A stretch of DNA of 64,000 nt, taken from positions 1 through 64,000 of the forward strand of contig NW_026570472.1 of assembly GCF_019649055.1 (NCBI RefSeq). Direction: 5' to 3'. Source of the DNA: Paramacrobiotus metropolitanus. Taxonomy: Eukaryota > Tardigrada > Eutardigrada > Parachela > Macrobiotidae. A program made the position numbers and the translations under genes. Shown one piece after another: positions 33,760 through 45,181 of the stretch. The notes under the pieces are model-generated. The model had not been told where the DNA came from. It searched no databases and worked only from the letters and a program-made list of their open reading frames with translations. The first letter of the stretch is position 1; every line of letters begins with the position of its first letter.

Positions 33760-34280
33760 TCAGCAAGAATACTGCACGGTCTCGCCCGATCGAGGCAGAA
33801 AACCTAGTGTGTTGTTGACTGGGCATTGAAATGATCGATTCAGTATCTCCACTGATTTAGCATTATCGCCATCGAAGACAACTTGAAACGCGATCACAGG
33901 ACAACGGTGGCGTGCATCATTGTCCGTGTATGTAATTTAAGTTTTGCAATTAACGGATTATTTAGCCAATATCAACAGATCAGACTGTGTGCCACCTGAG
34001 ATAACACATTAATGTACACCCATTTTCAGTTCTCATTTAACGATACAGCTGCTTTTGCTGAAGCGTCACACGACTGTGAGAACAATCATACATGGAGTAG
34101 CAACTGAAGTGTCTTCTTTTCGGACTGTTTGAAATGTCTGCTTTGCAGCACCATGATTGTTATGCCAGTTAACGAAAGTGTCATCGGTATGTAATAATGT
34201 ACAGTCGTGATACTAGTATCGATTTATGTGCAATAATGACGTACTGTATCCGCCTGATCAACTTGTACCATTGTCAGGTC
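33760..34280. other. intergenic, 5' flank of receptor B
   Basis: No gene. It shares scattered words with the 5' flank of receptor C (42850-43200), such as GATTCAGTA and ATGCATTTCAGT, consistent with duplication. Confidence 0.4.
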
Positions 34281-34285
34281 TGCCT

Positions 34286-34884
34286 GGCCGCGCCCGGGCA
34301 GGGTCAATACGAGGGAGGGAAAATTAAAGGAAGGGATTCTCTTTTGTCGAAAAGAGGAAGGAAAAAACTTTCTTTGGTCGAAAAGAGGAAGGGAAAATTT
34401 AAGGAAGGAAAATTAAAGGAAGGTAAAAAAGAGGAAAGAAGTTTGCGCGGTCCAAACTGTCACCTGCCTTTTCATATTACTGTTTTCGCGGGTCGCCATC
34501 AAAGGTCGCTGTTTATGCTGTCATTTTAGAACCAAAGGGAAAGTCTAACACGAATATGTCTGCTTTGCGCATTTCTCGAAATTATGTATTCATAATGTTT
34601 CATCATTTTTGTACTTCTAATGTACCATTTCTAATTGTTTCCCTGATTACATGAAAACACTTACATATTCTGTAAAGAAATCTTTTTCTTGCAACCATGT
34701 ACACCGTCTGGTATCATCCCCAAATCCTGATATTGTGATCCATAATTTCTTTGACTAGAAATATTCTCATTTTTTTTGACAATAGAATTTCCCCTCCTTT
34801 TATTTTCTCTTCCTCTTTTCGACCAAAGAAAATTCCTTCCTTTGTTTTTCCATCCCTCGTTTTGACCTTGGCCGCTGCGGCCAA
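34286..34884. mobile_element. foldback element with GGAAGG/CCTTCC arms
   Basis: The left arm TGGCCGCGCCCGGGCAGGGT then GAGGGAGGGAAAATTAAAGG is mirrored on the right by TCCTTTGTTTTTCCATCCCT and GACCTTGGCCGCTGCGGCCA. The word CTTTGGTCGAAAAGAGGAAG is present in direct copies on the left and inverted on the right. No ORF. No clear target duplication. Confidence 0.6.
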
Positions 34885-35099
34885 CACGTCAGGCCGAGCT
34901 GCGCGCAGCGTGTGTGATTTTTATCGTATACCAACAAAGTGCACAACTGCAAATACCGAGGTGAAAACGATGGCAGTGACACCGGGCACCGGCAATGGCA
35001 TATGCCATCTCGCGACTGGCAAACGCTAAAAATAGCAGTTTTCAGAAATGCGTCTAAGCAGGGCGCAATCCGAGAGAAACCGAGAAACGGCTGAAAAAG

Positions 35100-35170
35100 G
35101 CGCCGATGGGGGAATCGAACCCCGGCTACGTCGTTAGATCTGCGTAGGCAGTACCATTGCACCACGGCGC
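35100..35170 (-). tRNA. tRNA-like gene (possible pseudogene)
   Basis: The minus strand starts GCGCCGTGGTGCAATGGTA (box A-like) and contains GGTTCGATTCC, a perfect internal box B, and ends ATCGGCGC, pairing with the 5' GCGCCG. A five-T terminator follows at once (35098-35094). The length is 71 nt. The D-arm (GCA/TGC) and T-arm (GGGG/CCCC) fold. The anticodon arm does not give a normal 7-nt loop: CTACG/CGTAG leaves 12 nt. I therefore cannot assign an anticodon. It could be a degenerate tRNA or the head of a tRNA-derived SINE. Confidence 0.55.
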
Positions 35171-35179
35171 AATACGTTG

Positions 35180-36590
35180 AAATCCTTTGAAAGACTTTAT
35201 CGCTGTACGTGAGCCGCTTCTCCGCTCACATGCGGAAACACCGAGAAATAATTTCGCCATCAAAAAAATCTATTTTAAAACGAGGCAGATACAAGTACAA
35301 CCCCTCTTTGGATATAGTATAACACTGGAAGACCTGTACCGTGCCTTTGAGCGCTGCAAAGCCGCAAACCAGCCGTAAGTACTGCAGCACAAAAAATACG
35401 GCACAAATTGCCCACATCTGTTGTACGGTTGAAGCGAATTCGTCTTGGGGAGGGAAGTGATTTTTCTTCTGGTTGGGGCGAAGTTTAGGAATGTATAATC
35501 TTTGGAGCAAAATCAAACTAGTTTTGCCGATTTCTAGATCGTTGTTTCGTAAGGAAGGTTATTATAACGGAAGGAATGATAGGCTTTCCTTGGGGAAGAT
35601 TGCCTACTCGCCACGCCACAATGCTAGAAAACCGATATTGGTGCTCTGTTCATGTACCTGCTTATTTCCGCAACTCCAGGAAAGATCTTACTTGGATGAT
35701 AAAAGGATTACTTGGATGATAGAAGGATCAACTGGATGATAAAAGCTGTGAGGAAAAGGTGACGAAGGGGGAATTCGAACGATCGAACGAGAGCTGATCA
35801 TGAAAAATATTTGCAATCAATGATACCCATATACACTAAGGCCTCGTACACCCCTTTCTGTAGCGAAACTAGCTTCCGTACAGTACATGACCGCCCCAGA
35901 ACAGCAGGTACGCCATAAGGTACTAAAGTACGCGATAAGGTACTAACTAAACACGATAATGCCAAACAAAAACTTACTATCCACGGAACAACATTTCACA
36001 ATTTAGACTAGCAATTAGCATAAAAAAAAACACCAAAAAAGTGGTAAACAGTGCGATATGCCATCAAAACGATGGAACGCAAACACAGCGGTACGGGACC
36101 AAAGCTGAAGACTTGAAGCGGAATCCAATTTCGACGCCTGTACTGCATCTTGATGGCGCGCGTCAGGAAAACAGCAAATGCTCGGAACGTTGCCTTTACT
36201 CCCAAATGCTCTTTTCCGTTATACTGACCGCTTTGTCAGATTGGTTTCGAAAGGTTACGAGCGCTCAGGAACCGGAAGGTCCGAATGTTTTTGATGCAGA
36301 GTTACCTAAGTACAGACGAGATATTAATAACTTTTGCAAGATTTTACACTCATTACTGCCGGTTAACTCAGATATAATTTGCAAAGCATACAGAGTTTTT
36401 CTCTGGAACAATGGAGTAGCTGATAGATTACAGCACATGGCAATATGTAACAGCGTTCCACACACAAGTAGTTGCACTGCGAAATCTTTTGAAATCTTCT
36501 TTTTCCGGGTAGTACTGTACGGGTCATAGCAGTTTCACAGCTACTTATAGCAGTCATTACTCAACTTGTTTGCATTTTCTTTTCTTTAAG
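35180..36590. other. intergenic with one weak open frame
   Basis: A plus-strand open frame at about 36041-36529 (GTG at its left end, no family motif) contains LSDWFRKVTSAQEPEG and LPKYRRDINNFCKIL. It has no splice context or paralogue, so it is not called as a gene. Repeats of GGATGATAAAAGGATTACTT lie near 35695-35740. Confidence 0.3.
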
Positions 36591-36599
36591 GTTTTTTGT

Positions 36600-37650
36600 T
36601 TAGCACAGCTCTGCGCATAAGATGATAGTTCTTAAGCATTTTTTCCAGGTTGCTTTCAGGCGTTTCCATAGAGCAAAAAAGATTAAATCAAGATTTTGTA
36701 AATCCGTATGACCTTGAATAAAAGGAAAGATCTCTTTCTGGCATTAAGGAAGAATGTTCATTTCATTTTCATAGACGGGTGCTGCTTTGATAAGCACTCT
36801 GCTTCGGTTTGCTGAACTGGCCAATGGTTGCAAATGCCCAGTTTGCTGCGGATCGAAGAGTACCAATTGCAGCCAGGTATGTTGACCGTTGTTCTCTCTT
36901 CTTTATTTTTCTCAGTTTTTTTCGCTAGGTGAAACCAAATATTGGCTTTCGGTGTGCCTATTTTAGTTCAACCTTCGAAGTACAGTTAAATTTTGATTTC
37001 TTTTATCCGATTTTCTTCAAGCAGTTACTTATGGTGATACCGTTCAACTGTGACAACAACCGAGTCATTTTATGGTGGAGAGAAAATAACTGTATATCCT
37101 CTGTACACCCGTGTTTGGCATTTGCAGAATGTTGGAAATAAGAATTAGGAGATGTCTACATTGACAACGGTCACGGAAATGATTTCAGATCTGGTCCTTT
37201 TGGTACGCAGCAATTATTAAACCGTGTTCAAAAGTTATGGAGAAATAATTAGAACTAAGTTTGTCTGTTTACTTCTCTTGCTGACACTTTTTGCGGACTG
37301 TGTGTAAAAGACGAATGGTTGCGGTGTACTTCTTTTTTAGAAAGAAGCTTTATCGCTTTGTCTGGAACAGCCTTAGAATATTTTATTAAGTTTTAAACGC
37401 TGCGCACGAGACCCAGCAGGCAATATTATTAATTTTTTTATTTTTACTACAGTTATTGCGGCATACGTACAGAGTCTGTACTGCACCTCGCAAACGTTAG
37501 CAACGTAGCGCTAATAACATTCTGGAGAAAGCTGCAAAATGAGTACGTAACGGACCAATTAGGTCAATCTAATTGTAATTGCGGCTACCTTCCATCGTTT
37601 TCTACACAAACGGGTCTGCCAAGGGCATAAGTATCCAGTAAGTGCTCCAG
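36600..37650 (+). pseudogene. receptor A' : orphan last-exon copy of receptor A
   Basis: After CATTTTCATAG, 36775-36885 reads TGAALISTLLRFAELANGCK ... CSQVC then TGA. It is in frame and equivalent to the last exon of copy A, with the same stop position. The flanks match 26140-27350. No counterpart of exons 1-2 is found upstream, so this is a partial segmental copy, not a gene. The intact exon frame suggests a fairly recent origin. Confidence 0.65.
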
Positions 37651-37654
37651 TAGA

Positions 37655-38485
37655 CGCCATCAGAAGGAGTGCATTGCGGGAATAGCGGTATTCTTGTCAA
37701 AAATTTGCCGTTCGGAAACGCTGTGTGTAAATACCAAATTACCGTGGACACACATTTCCGTTTGTTGGCTTTCACACTTTTTCAACAAATTTTGTATAGT
37801 ACAGTATATGCGGATGTGGACAGTTAATATACACAGTCATAACAATCATATTTTATAATATTGCGCAAGGCACGCGGTACGTATGCGGTGTGTAAGCATT
37901 ACCGCTTTAGACTTTCTCAATCCAGTTTCGTATTGTACTTCCATGTTTTACATATGTACACTACTACGTTAGATGCGCTTCAGCAGAATGTCGCGTATGC
38001 TACATAGAAACTCAGAGCTGCAGTTAGGCAAGAGGCATATTATTTCCAGCATATATTTTTGGAACGTTGGGTAGGTAACTGCGACGCCGTTTATATGGAT
38101 GTTAATGCAGAGTGCAGACTGCCTTTTGATATCAATACTTTTGTTCTTTCGGCACTGGAAATTCGATTAAAAAGTGAGTCCAAAATTTTACATTAACATT
38201 GTGGTAGCGCACTTAATTATAACATTATTATTATTATGATAATAACTGTACTGACTGTAAATATTCTACATGTGCGGACTTTAAAGCAGGAATCGACATG
38301 AAGGCCTAAAACGGCAGCGTATTGACGGAAATTTGGTATTATAACCATATATAAATATAGCAGATGTACCTCGTATATAGCAAAGGTAAAACAAAATCAG
38401 GCAATTTAAATAAATAAAATATAGCAAAGGCTTTTAAGACGGCGGTTTTGCCCGGCACATAGAGGCCAGTAATTGAGGAAAGAAA
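37655..38485. other. intergenic, nothing seen
   Basis: AT-rich. No exon, RNA gene or clear repeat was recognised. Confidence 0.4.
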
Positions 38486-38489
38486 ATGT

Positions 38490-38815
38490 TCTGGTATGAC
38501 CTTTTTACGTTTAGAGACTACAATTTTTTTTGGGCTAATTTATATTATTTTATTCTTTGAACTACTGAGCTACATGTCTTGCATTTCTTTGTATTTATTT
38601 TTTTTGCTTACAGCAGCAGCAGTTTCTTGGCACCCGTCCAAGCTAAGCAGCACAAAATGTGTGCGGCAGCAGCAGAAAACTTTGCAGCAGCTTTACAGCA
38701 TTTGCAGCAGAAAAACTTTTGCAGCAGCAGCACAGAAAATTATCGAACACTAATACTGTTTATTAAGCAATAGCCACCAACATAACAAAAAGAGTTTTCG
38801 CGGTCACACTACAAC
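38490..38815. other. 3' flank of receptor C with CAG-rich tract
   Basis: A GCAGCAGCAG-rich stretch (38610-38735) and the preceding T-rich sequence match the flank of receptor B at 31240-31410. No independent gene. Confidence 0.5.
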
Positions 38816-39975
38816 TTGCATTCATAAAATGTGTGCAACACCACAAGCTACGCTGATCTGCAAGTGCCCCAGATATATGCTTGTTGACGAAGAAAAGAAA
38901 TTAATACAGATAGACAGATGGGTCCAGCATGCTGTGCTGACCTTCTGACAAACCGGAAATTCGCCTGCTTTTCTTGTGCTTAAGTGTTCTGAAATGCAAA
39001 TCCTGTTCAGATTATGTGCGGTAGTGTCGACTGTCATGTGATTGTAGCTGCTGACCTGAGTGGCGTTGCAGGCGCTATTGCCGGTTTCTGCGCTTGTGGC
39101 AGCGCGAGCCAGTTCCGCAAAGACCACCAGAGTGCTCAAAAGAGCGGCACTCACCTGCCAGAATTTAAATAATCATTAGTGAGTATTATTTGCAACCGAA
39201 GCTTAAATGGAAGCAGCAAATACAGCGAGTGATTAGTTGCGTCACTGGCAGCCCAGATGTAAGTACATGTACGCACGAAAAAGCTAAAATCGATAACATT
39301 CAAATAAGACAAATCAACTGCGCCCGGCTTGCACCTGCATGGCACTTTCCCTCGTGATTACCACGCCCGCCACAGTGGACACCCCGGTTCGCAGCGCCTG
39401 CTACGGCGATACATGGTTTTCCATTCATCACTCTTCCACTCCTTCTCTCCAATGCGCAGGCAAATTTCGGCCACATGGACCAGTTTTTGACCCTACACAA
39501 AAAACTGGCTACAATTACTGTCATAATCATTATTTTCTGTTCTCATCTTTTAGGTTTCTTTGGGGTCGAAGTTTCTCAGGTTTTTCTTAGGTCTTCATGG
39601 TTTAATTAGATTTGTTTTTTTGGCTGTCTTGGCAATAAACTGAAGCACAGGACTTTAATGTTCCATAAACTTCATATTTTCTGTTATTCATAAAAAAGTT
39701 CCTCGTCTGATCAAGCATGACGCCATGGGCGGCTGACCGGCCGCATTCCGGCTGCACGTGAAGGTGAAGATGATGGTGCCAGCTAAAGCACCGTAACACT
39801 GCAGGCCCACAATCAGCGACAAATACGCATCCAAACGACGGACACTCGTCAAGACCTGCATCCGCTGGGAATACTCGGCCACACCCACTGTTCCCTTCTT
39901 TATCAGTCGAGCATCTAAGTCTCGTGCAGTAGCACGCATTCCTTCGCTGGTCAGCAAGATAACCGTCAGCATGCA

Positions 39976-42189
39976 GGCGGGGGATAAAAGGTGGCACTGG
40001 CACCTGCCACTGGCAATTGCCACCGGCAGTGGCAGTTGCCACTACGCGTTCTGGCAGGCGATAAAACGTGGCAACTGCCGGAATCTCGAAATGATATGGT
40101 TCCAATGATAATCTCTATAGAAAACATCTACAAAATTCAGAAAGAAGTCGCCGGTAATTCTAGTTATTGATACTGGTTCAAGAAGTGGTTGCGGTAATGA
40201 TGATGGCGGTGGCACTGGTGCTGGTACGTACAGCAATTGTCAGCATGGTATAATGGGAATATACCTCACGATTGCTATGACGTAACCAATGATGCCATTC
40301 GATTCAGTTTTTTCTTTTGAGTCGAATGGCCATGACCTTTTGAGAGGAAAAGGTTATTTAAAGGTCATGGCCGACAATGATTTATATATTTTATAATTAA
40401 ATTTTCATATGTTTCCCTAGCAGAAATCAACTTCCTATAGCCAATTTGTTCAGAAAAAGGTCACGGGATCAAGTTACCGTTCTACATTAACGGCTGGTTT
40501 CTTAGGTTCTTAGGGTTTCTTTCTTAGGTAACCCAAAATACTGTTTTATATCAGCGACGGTTTCTTCAGTTCTTAGGGTTTCTTAGGTTTCTTAGGTTTC
40601 TTAGGTTTCTTAGGTTCCTTCTTAGGTTCTTAGGTTTCTTAGGTTAACCCAAAAAACTCGCAGGTAAATTCTTAGGTTCCCAAAAATTCTTAACCCAAAA
40701 AACTCGCAGGTAAATTCTTAGGTTCCTTAGGTTTCTTAGGTTTTCTTAGGGTTCTTAGGTTTTCTTGGGTTTCTTAGGATTTTTGGTTTCTTTTATTTCT
40801 TAGGGTTCTTAGATTTTTTGGGTTTTTCAGGTTTCTTAGGTTTCGTTTTTTTCTTAGGTTTCTTAGGTTTCTTTCTTAGGTAACTCAAATTCTTAGTTTC
40901 CTTTTTTTCGTAGGGTTTCTTAAGTTTTTTAGGGATTCCATAGGTTATTCTTAGGCTTCTTAGTTTTCTTATTTTTTTCTTAGGTTTCTTCTTAGGTTTC
41001 TTAGGTTTTTTAGATTTCTATCATTTCTTTGGTTTCTTAGGTTTCTTTTGTTTCTTAGGGTTCTAAGGTTTATTAGGTTTCTACTGTTTGTTAGATTTTT
41101 TGGGTTTCTTAGGTTTCGTTTATTTCTTATGTTTTTTAGGTTTCTTCTTAGGTAACCCAAATTATTGTTTTATTTCAGCGGTGGTTTCTTAAGTTCTTAG
41201 GGTTTCATTTTTCTTAGATTATTCATCTTAGTTTAATCAGATTTCTATATAGCCGCGTAAAAACAAACACACTGCACGCGAGTGATGGTAAAACGCTATA
41301 TAATTGTATTTTGCTCCGTGACATTTGGATGACTATTCCTCCCGAAAAGTCTTGACTATTCGACCCAGAAAGAGATGCTGAGTCGAATGAGGTCAACGGG
41401 TTACGTCATAATAATCGTGGGGTATATTACGATTTTACCCTAAGGGTATAAGCATAGTGGTACTGGTGGTGGTAATGGGACTGGTAGTGACTGCAGTGGT
41501 TGTACTGTAGCCATACAATTTTCTTAGTCTTCGTAGTTTTATTTGGTTTCTTAGTTTTCTTAACTTTTTTTATTTTTTTAAAATTTCTTAGTTTTATTTG
41601 TTCCCTTAGGATTTCTTAGGATTTCTTATGCTGATTTTTGTTTATGTCTTAAGTTTTCTTGAGAAATTATCCGAAACATAAGAAAACCAAGAAAAAACCT
41701 CGGAATTAATCTAAGAAAACCTGATAGTGAGAATAGCCTAAAAAAACTCAAGAAAACCATAATAACTAAGAATGACCAATGTCGCATTCTTTAAATCGGT
41801 GTCCCTCAAGGTGGTATCCCAAAAGGTAGCGGTGAAACAATTGTGATCTACACGAATCGTATAATTATGGCTTGCAGTATTGCACTGTTTAGGAAACTAT
41901 ACGATAACCAAACGAAGTCGTAGTGTCCTTTGCTAAGTGCTTTTTTGATCCAGTGCACAATAGCGGATTGCCTCAAGCACATGAAGCCATGCAGTATGCA
42001 CTTCTCTCAAGCTCAAATGGCGAGAGATCGGTTGTATAGAGGCGACTTACTTCCTTCTGAACTTTTTAATGGCAGAACCATATCATTTCAAGATTCCGAC
42101 GGTTGTCACGTTTTATCGCTTGCCAGAACTGCCACTGCCGGTAGCAATTGCCAGTGGCAGGTGCCACTGCCACCTTTTATCCCCTGCCC
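39976..42189. mobile_element. 2.2-kb foldback element, 8-bp target duplication AGCATGCA
   Basis: The duplication AGCATGCA stands at 39968-39975 and again at 42190-42197; removing one copy and the element rejoins the receptor frame (GGCML|TVILL). The inverted repeats are about 120 bp, GGGGATAAAAGGTGGCACTG on the left and its mirror on the right, including GCCACTGGCAATTGCCACCG. The interior has no transposase. It holds GGTGG-rich tracts, a TTTCTTAGG nonamer array (40490-41220) and a weaker one at 41520-41770. An 8-bp duplication suggests hAT or a related superfamily; the GGGC terminus is not typical hAT. Confidence 0.8.
40490..41220. repeat. TTTCTTAGG nonamer array inside the foldback element
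   Basis: Dozens of CTTAGGTTT/TTTCTTAGG copies are interspersed with TTCTTAGGGTTC and a repeated AACCCAAAAAACTCGCAGGT segment (about 40645 and 40695). It is degenerate compared with 27925-28140. Confidence 0.8.
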
Positions 42190-43241
42190 AGCATGCAACC
42201 CCCAAGGAAGTCGCATCCCATGTAAAATGTTCTGTCCAGAGAGCAGTAAACACGGTAAACCCATTCCGCAATAACTGGCGATTGAATAAAAGGATAGCGC
42301 TGCTGAAAATGCACGATCTGATGGGTCACGCAAGGGTCAAACTGTCTGGCATGCATTCGATACGCGTTCTTCATTAATACGATCAAGAAAAATTGCGCCA
42401 TACTAAGAGCAATGGTACGAAGGCTTTTTTTATCTGTACAAGCAGCAAAACTTTCGTCAAGTGCGTGTATCAGTTGTGCAATGCGTCGGCTAAACCAGCA
42501 GAGAAGAATCATCGCCAGTACATTCCTGCAAATCTGCGTCACGTCCAGTAGTTTCATAATCTGGGAGGTAAACCAGTTGGACAGATCCCCGTAGCCCGAC
42601 CGGATAGCATCCACCAGAGTCAGCATCTTAGCTGGTAATATTAATGCAGAGTAGACGCTCAAGATGCATTGTAAACACTTCGTCCATTTCGATGGCTTTT
42701 CGGTGGGAGCGAAAACGTAGCCGCAGATGCGCAGGAGCACTACCCAGACCATGATCGCCTTCCAGACTACACCACGGATGGGGCACCGTTTATCGAGCGC
42801 CACCGCTTGGTTCGGTGCCAAAGCCATGATTATCATCATTTTTCGAGCACTAAATGTGTTCTGCGAGGAAATGTATGAATACGGTCTCCCCCGAATAAGG
42901 CAGAGAGACGCTAGTGTGTTATTGACGGCACCTGTGCAAACGTACTCACGGAAATGATCGATTCAGTACCTCAGCGTTATCGTCATCGAATACAACTTCG
43001 CACGTTTAAACAGAAACCGAAATAACGATTGATTCACTTGATTGTATGCATTTCAGTATTGCAGTGTGCGGATTATTTAGTCCAATGTCAGTAGCGTGCC
43101 AGCTGATATACCATACAGCTGTAATTACAGACGTCAAAGGACCAAACGCCTTCAGGTTTCATTAGACCGTACAGCTGCCTGCTTTGCACAGTCAGCCTTT
43201 TACCTATCATCATACGACTGTGAGAAAATGGTCATTGTAAA

Positions 43242-43500
43242 TCATGCGACGTAACCAGCAGTTTGTATTAGTTCCTCGTATTCGTCAAATCGCCGAAGAT
43301 GACATTTTATAGCTTTGCTAGGAGTGACGGTGAGTTGCAACCGATACCGGTAATATTGCCCTGGGCTCGGTGCGGGGCATACAGAAATGTCTAAGTCCTC
43401 GAACTGCTGACTGAGCGCTTCAAGGGAACAGCTAACCGTGCAGGGTGACAAAGGGTAAAAGGTCACCAAAGAATCTGTGTATGGCAATGTGTGTCTGTCA
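43242..43500 (-). CDS. possible terminal exon of an unrecognised gene
   Basis: After TGTTTTGACAG the minus strand reads HTLPYTDSLVTFYPLSPCTV ... GQYYRYRLQLTVTPSKAIK ... EYEELIQTAGYVA then TGA, about 83 codons without a stop and with balanced amino acid use. There is no recognised domain. No partner exon was found between 43560 and 45000. It may be a gene remnant or chance. Confidence 0.25.
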
Positions 43501-43559
43501 AAACAACGGCGACACCAGATGCAAACTGAGTTTTTTAAACGGCATGACACAATAAAGTA

Positions 43560-45175
43560 ATGAAATTATGGCGCGGTGCACAACATGTCATGGTCTGTCA
43601 AACATTTTACGTGCCGAAACTGATAAAACAATTAGTGTAATGCCGTCTGTATAAGTCTAAGCACGGTATTTTTTCCATTGGTCGATTTTTCGGGTTGACT
43701 AGCCAACAGCGATGTTGAGATGGCACACTATGAATATATTAATATGCCAGCTCACTACTCGATTGTGGAAGTAAGGAAGGAATTTACCGCTCGATAAATT
43801 CCGTTGTTTAACGGCGATAGTTAAAACTTTGACTACTGCGGTGCCGTAATTTTTGATCTAGAGGCATTTTCTCGGACCCGCTGACAGGTGTAAAATTTTC
43901 ACCCTTTTAGCGTGCGCCAATAACGGTTCCACAGCTGATCTAGTCAGATTTCGGTTCAATAGTCTGTTAGTGTTATTCCTTCGCTGATTGTCATGGTCTA
44001 ATTATACGAAAACATGACTTTCAGGACTACAGCAGAGCGACAACAGCTCTCCGCAGAAAAATTATCCTTAATTGTTGTAATTTGAATGATGACCGATTCA
44101 GGTCACGCGGCGGTAAATGAGATGCCATAATGTTGCCCTATATTATAACCCAGTTACGCTATCAAAAAACATTCCTGTCTGTTCCAGTTAGATAAGTGAC
44201 ACGATATGCGGAAGTCGCAACGCGACAACCGCACTGGAAAACCAAATCTACTCAATCGGTAGAGTAAGAACACGCTCTGGACTCCGTACCGTAAGTGGTA
44301 CCCCGACTACCTACTTCGGCTAGATACGAGCGGATTGCTGTGACTAACGAAAGTTACCGAAGCCCAAACGCTGAGGAACCCCCCAAATGTTTTGTCACCA
44401 AACTGAAGGGACAACGCAACGTGAAAAGAACAGAACGAAATGAAATAAACTTCCTTATAACATGGGGTCATACCGACCTTTCAGCAAGAAACAAGTCCAC
44501 AGATTTACATAGTTGAAGTTAGAAACTTTAGGCTGATTGCGATCGATTAAATGCGTTAGAAAAGAACATCAAGTCGTAGGTAATATAACAGACAACACGC
44601 ACGTACGTAAATAACACGCGCAATCTACGCACAGCGCCATAGCTTCAAAGACTGGAAAGAACTCTATGGGTTTAGGAGCTTTTAACATGATAAAATTTTA
44701 TGCAAAAAGAACAGTATATGCAAATGTTTTAAGGTGGTTGGAATAACATACAGCTCGATTGCGCTGCCTGCATCACCTGACAGCCCTGCTTTCAGGCCTG
44801 CATAATGTCGGTCTAGATTTCCTCTATGTGGTAGAGTATTTGCACTTTTTCTGACACTCTTCTGAGGATTCCGTTGTTTGTATGCACTTAACAAATTAGG
44901 GCTCCAGAGTTTAGCGCAATTATATAACTTCACACCAGTTGGGAACTATGTGAATCAGCCCTATTTGTTTTCATGATGGTTACATTGATCTAGATGTCAA
45001 ACATATCCCTCTGTTTCACTGTTTGTCAAACATGTGCTAGTTTATGTGTGTCGGAAAACAAGAACCACGGAAAAACGTATCCAGAAGACTCCACAATGCA
45101 TTTTTCTCTATTAAATTGCCATATGTATTACTTCAGTATTGTTCAATTCATTACTTGTTCGTGCGCATTCAGTTA
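43560..45175. other. intergenic, nothing firm
   Basis: No supported gene. A tRNA-like phrase (CTCAATCGGTAGAGTAAG, 44251) lacks a box B at the right distance. The sequence just before 45182 is the 5' flank of receptor D. Confidence 0.4.
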
Positions 45176-45181
45176 GCTTTC

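Larger units (their letters stand above)
38822..42839 (-). pseudogene. gustatory-receptor-like 7TM protein, copy C, broken
   Basis: The start is ATG 42839 (MMIIMALAPNQ). Coding runs to 42190, is interrupted by a 2.2-kb element (39976-42189), and resumes at 39967 to about 39735 (TVILLTSEGMRATARDLDAR ... GQPPMA), where similarity to copy B stops inside the TM6 region. Exon 2 (39492-39335) is 158 nt against 159 in copy B. The missing base near 39376 shifts CEPGC-FTVAG into another frame. Exon 3 (39154-38822) keeps VSAALLSTLVVFAELARAAT. Three independent lesions (insertion, lost TM6 end, frameshift) make this a clear pseudogene, in contrast to copy B with its single insertion. Confidence 0.75.

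Noticed and set aside
36041-36529. 162-codon plus-strand frame
   Set aside because: It opens with GTG, has no domain, paralogue or splice context, and ends in low-complexity sequence. It is kept only as a note in the intergenic entry.
44251-44285. tRNA-like phrase CTCAATCGGTAGAGT
   Set aside because: Only box A resembles a tRNA. No box B and no acceptor pairing were found downstream.
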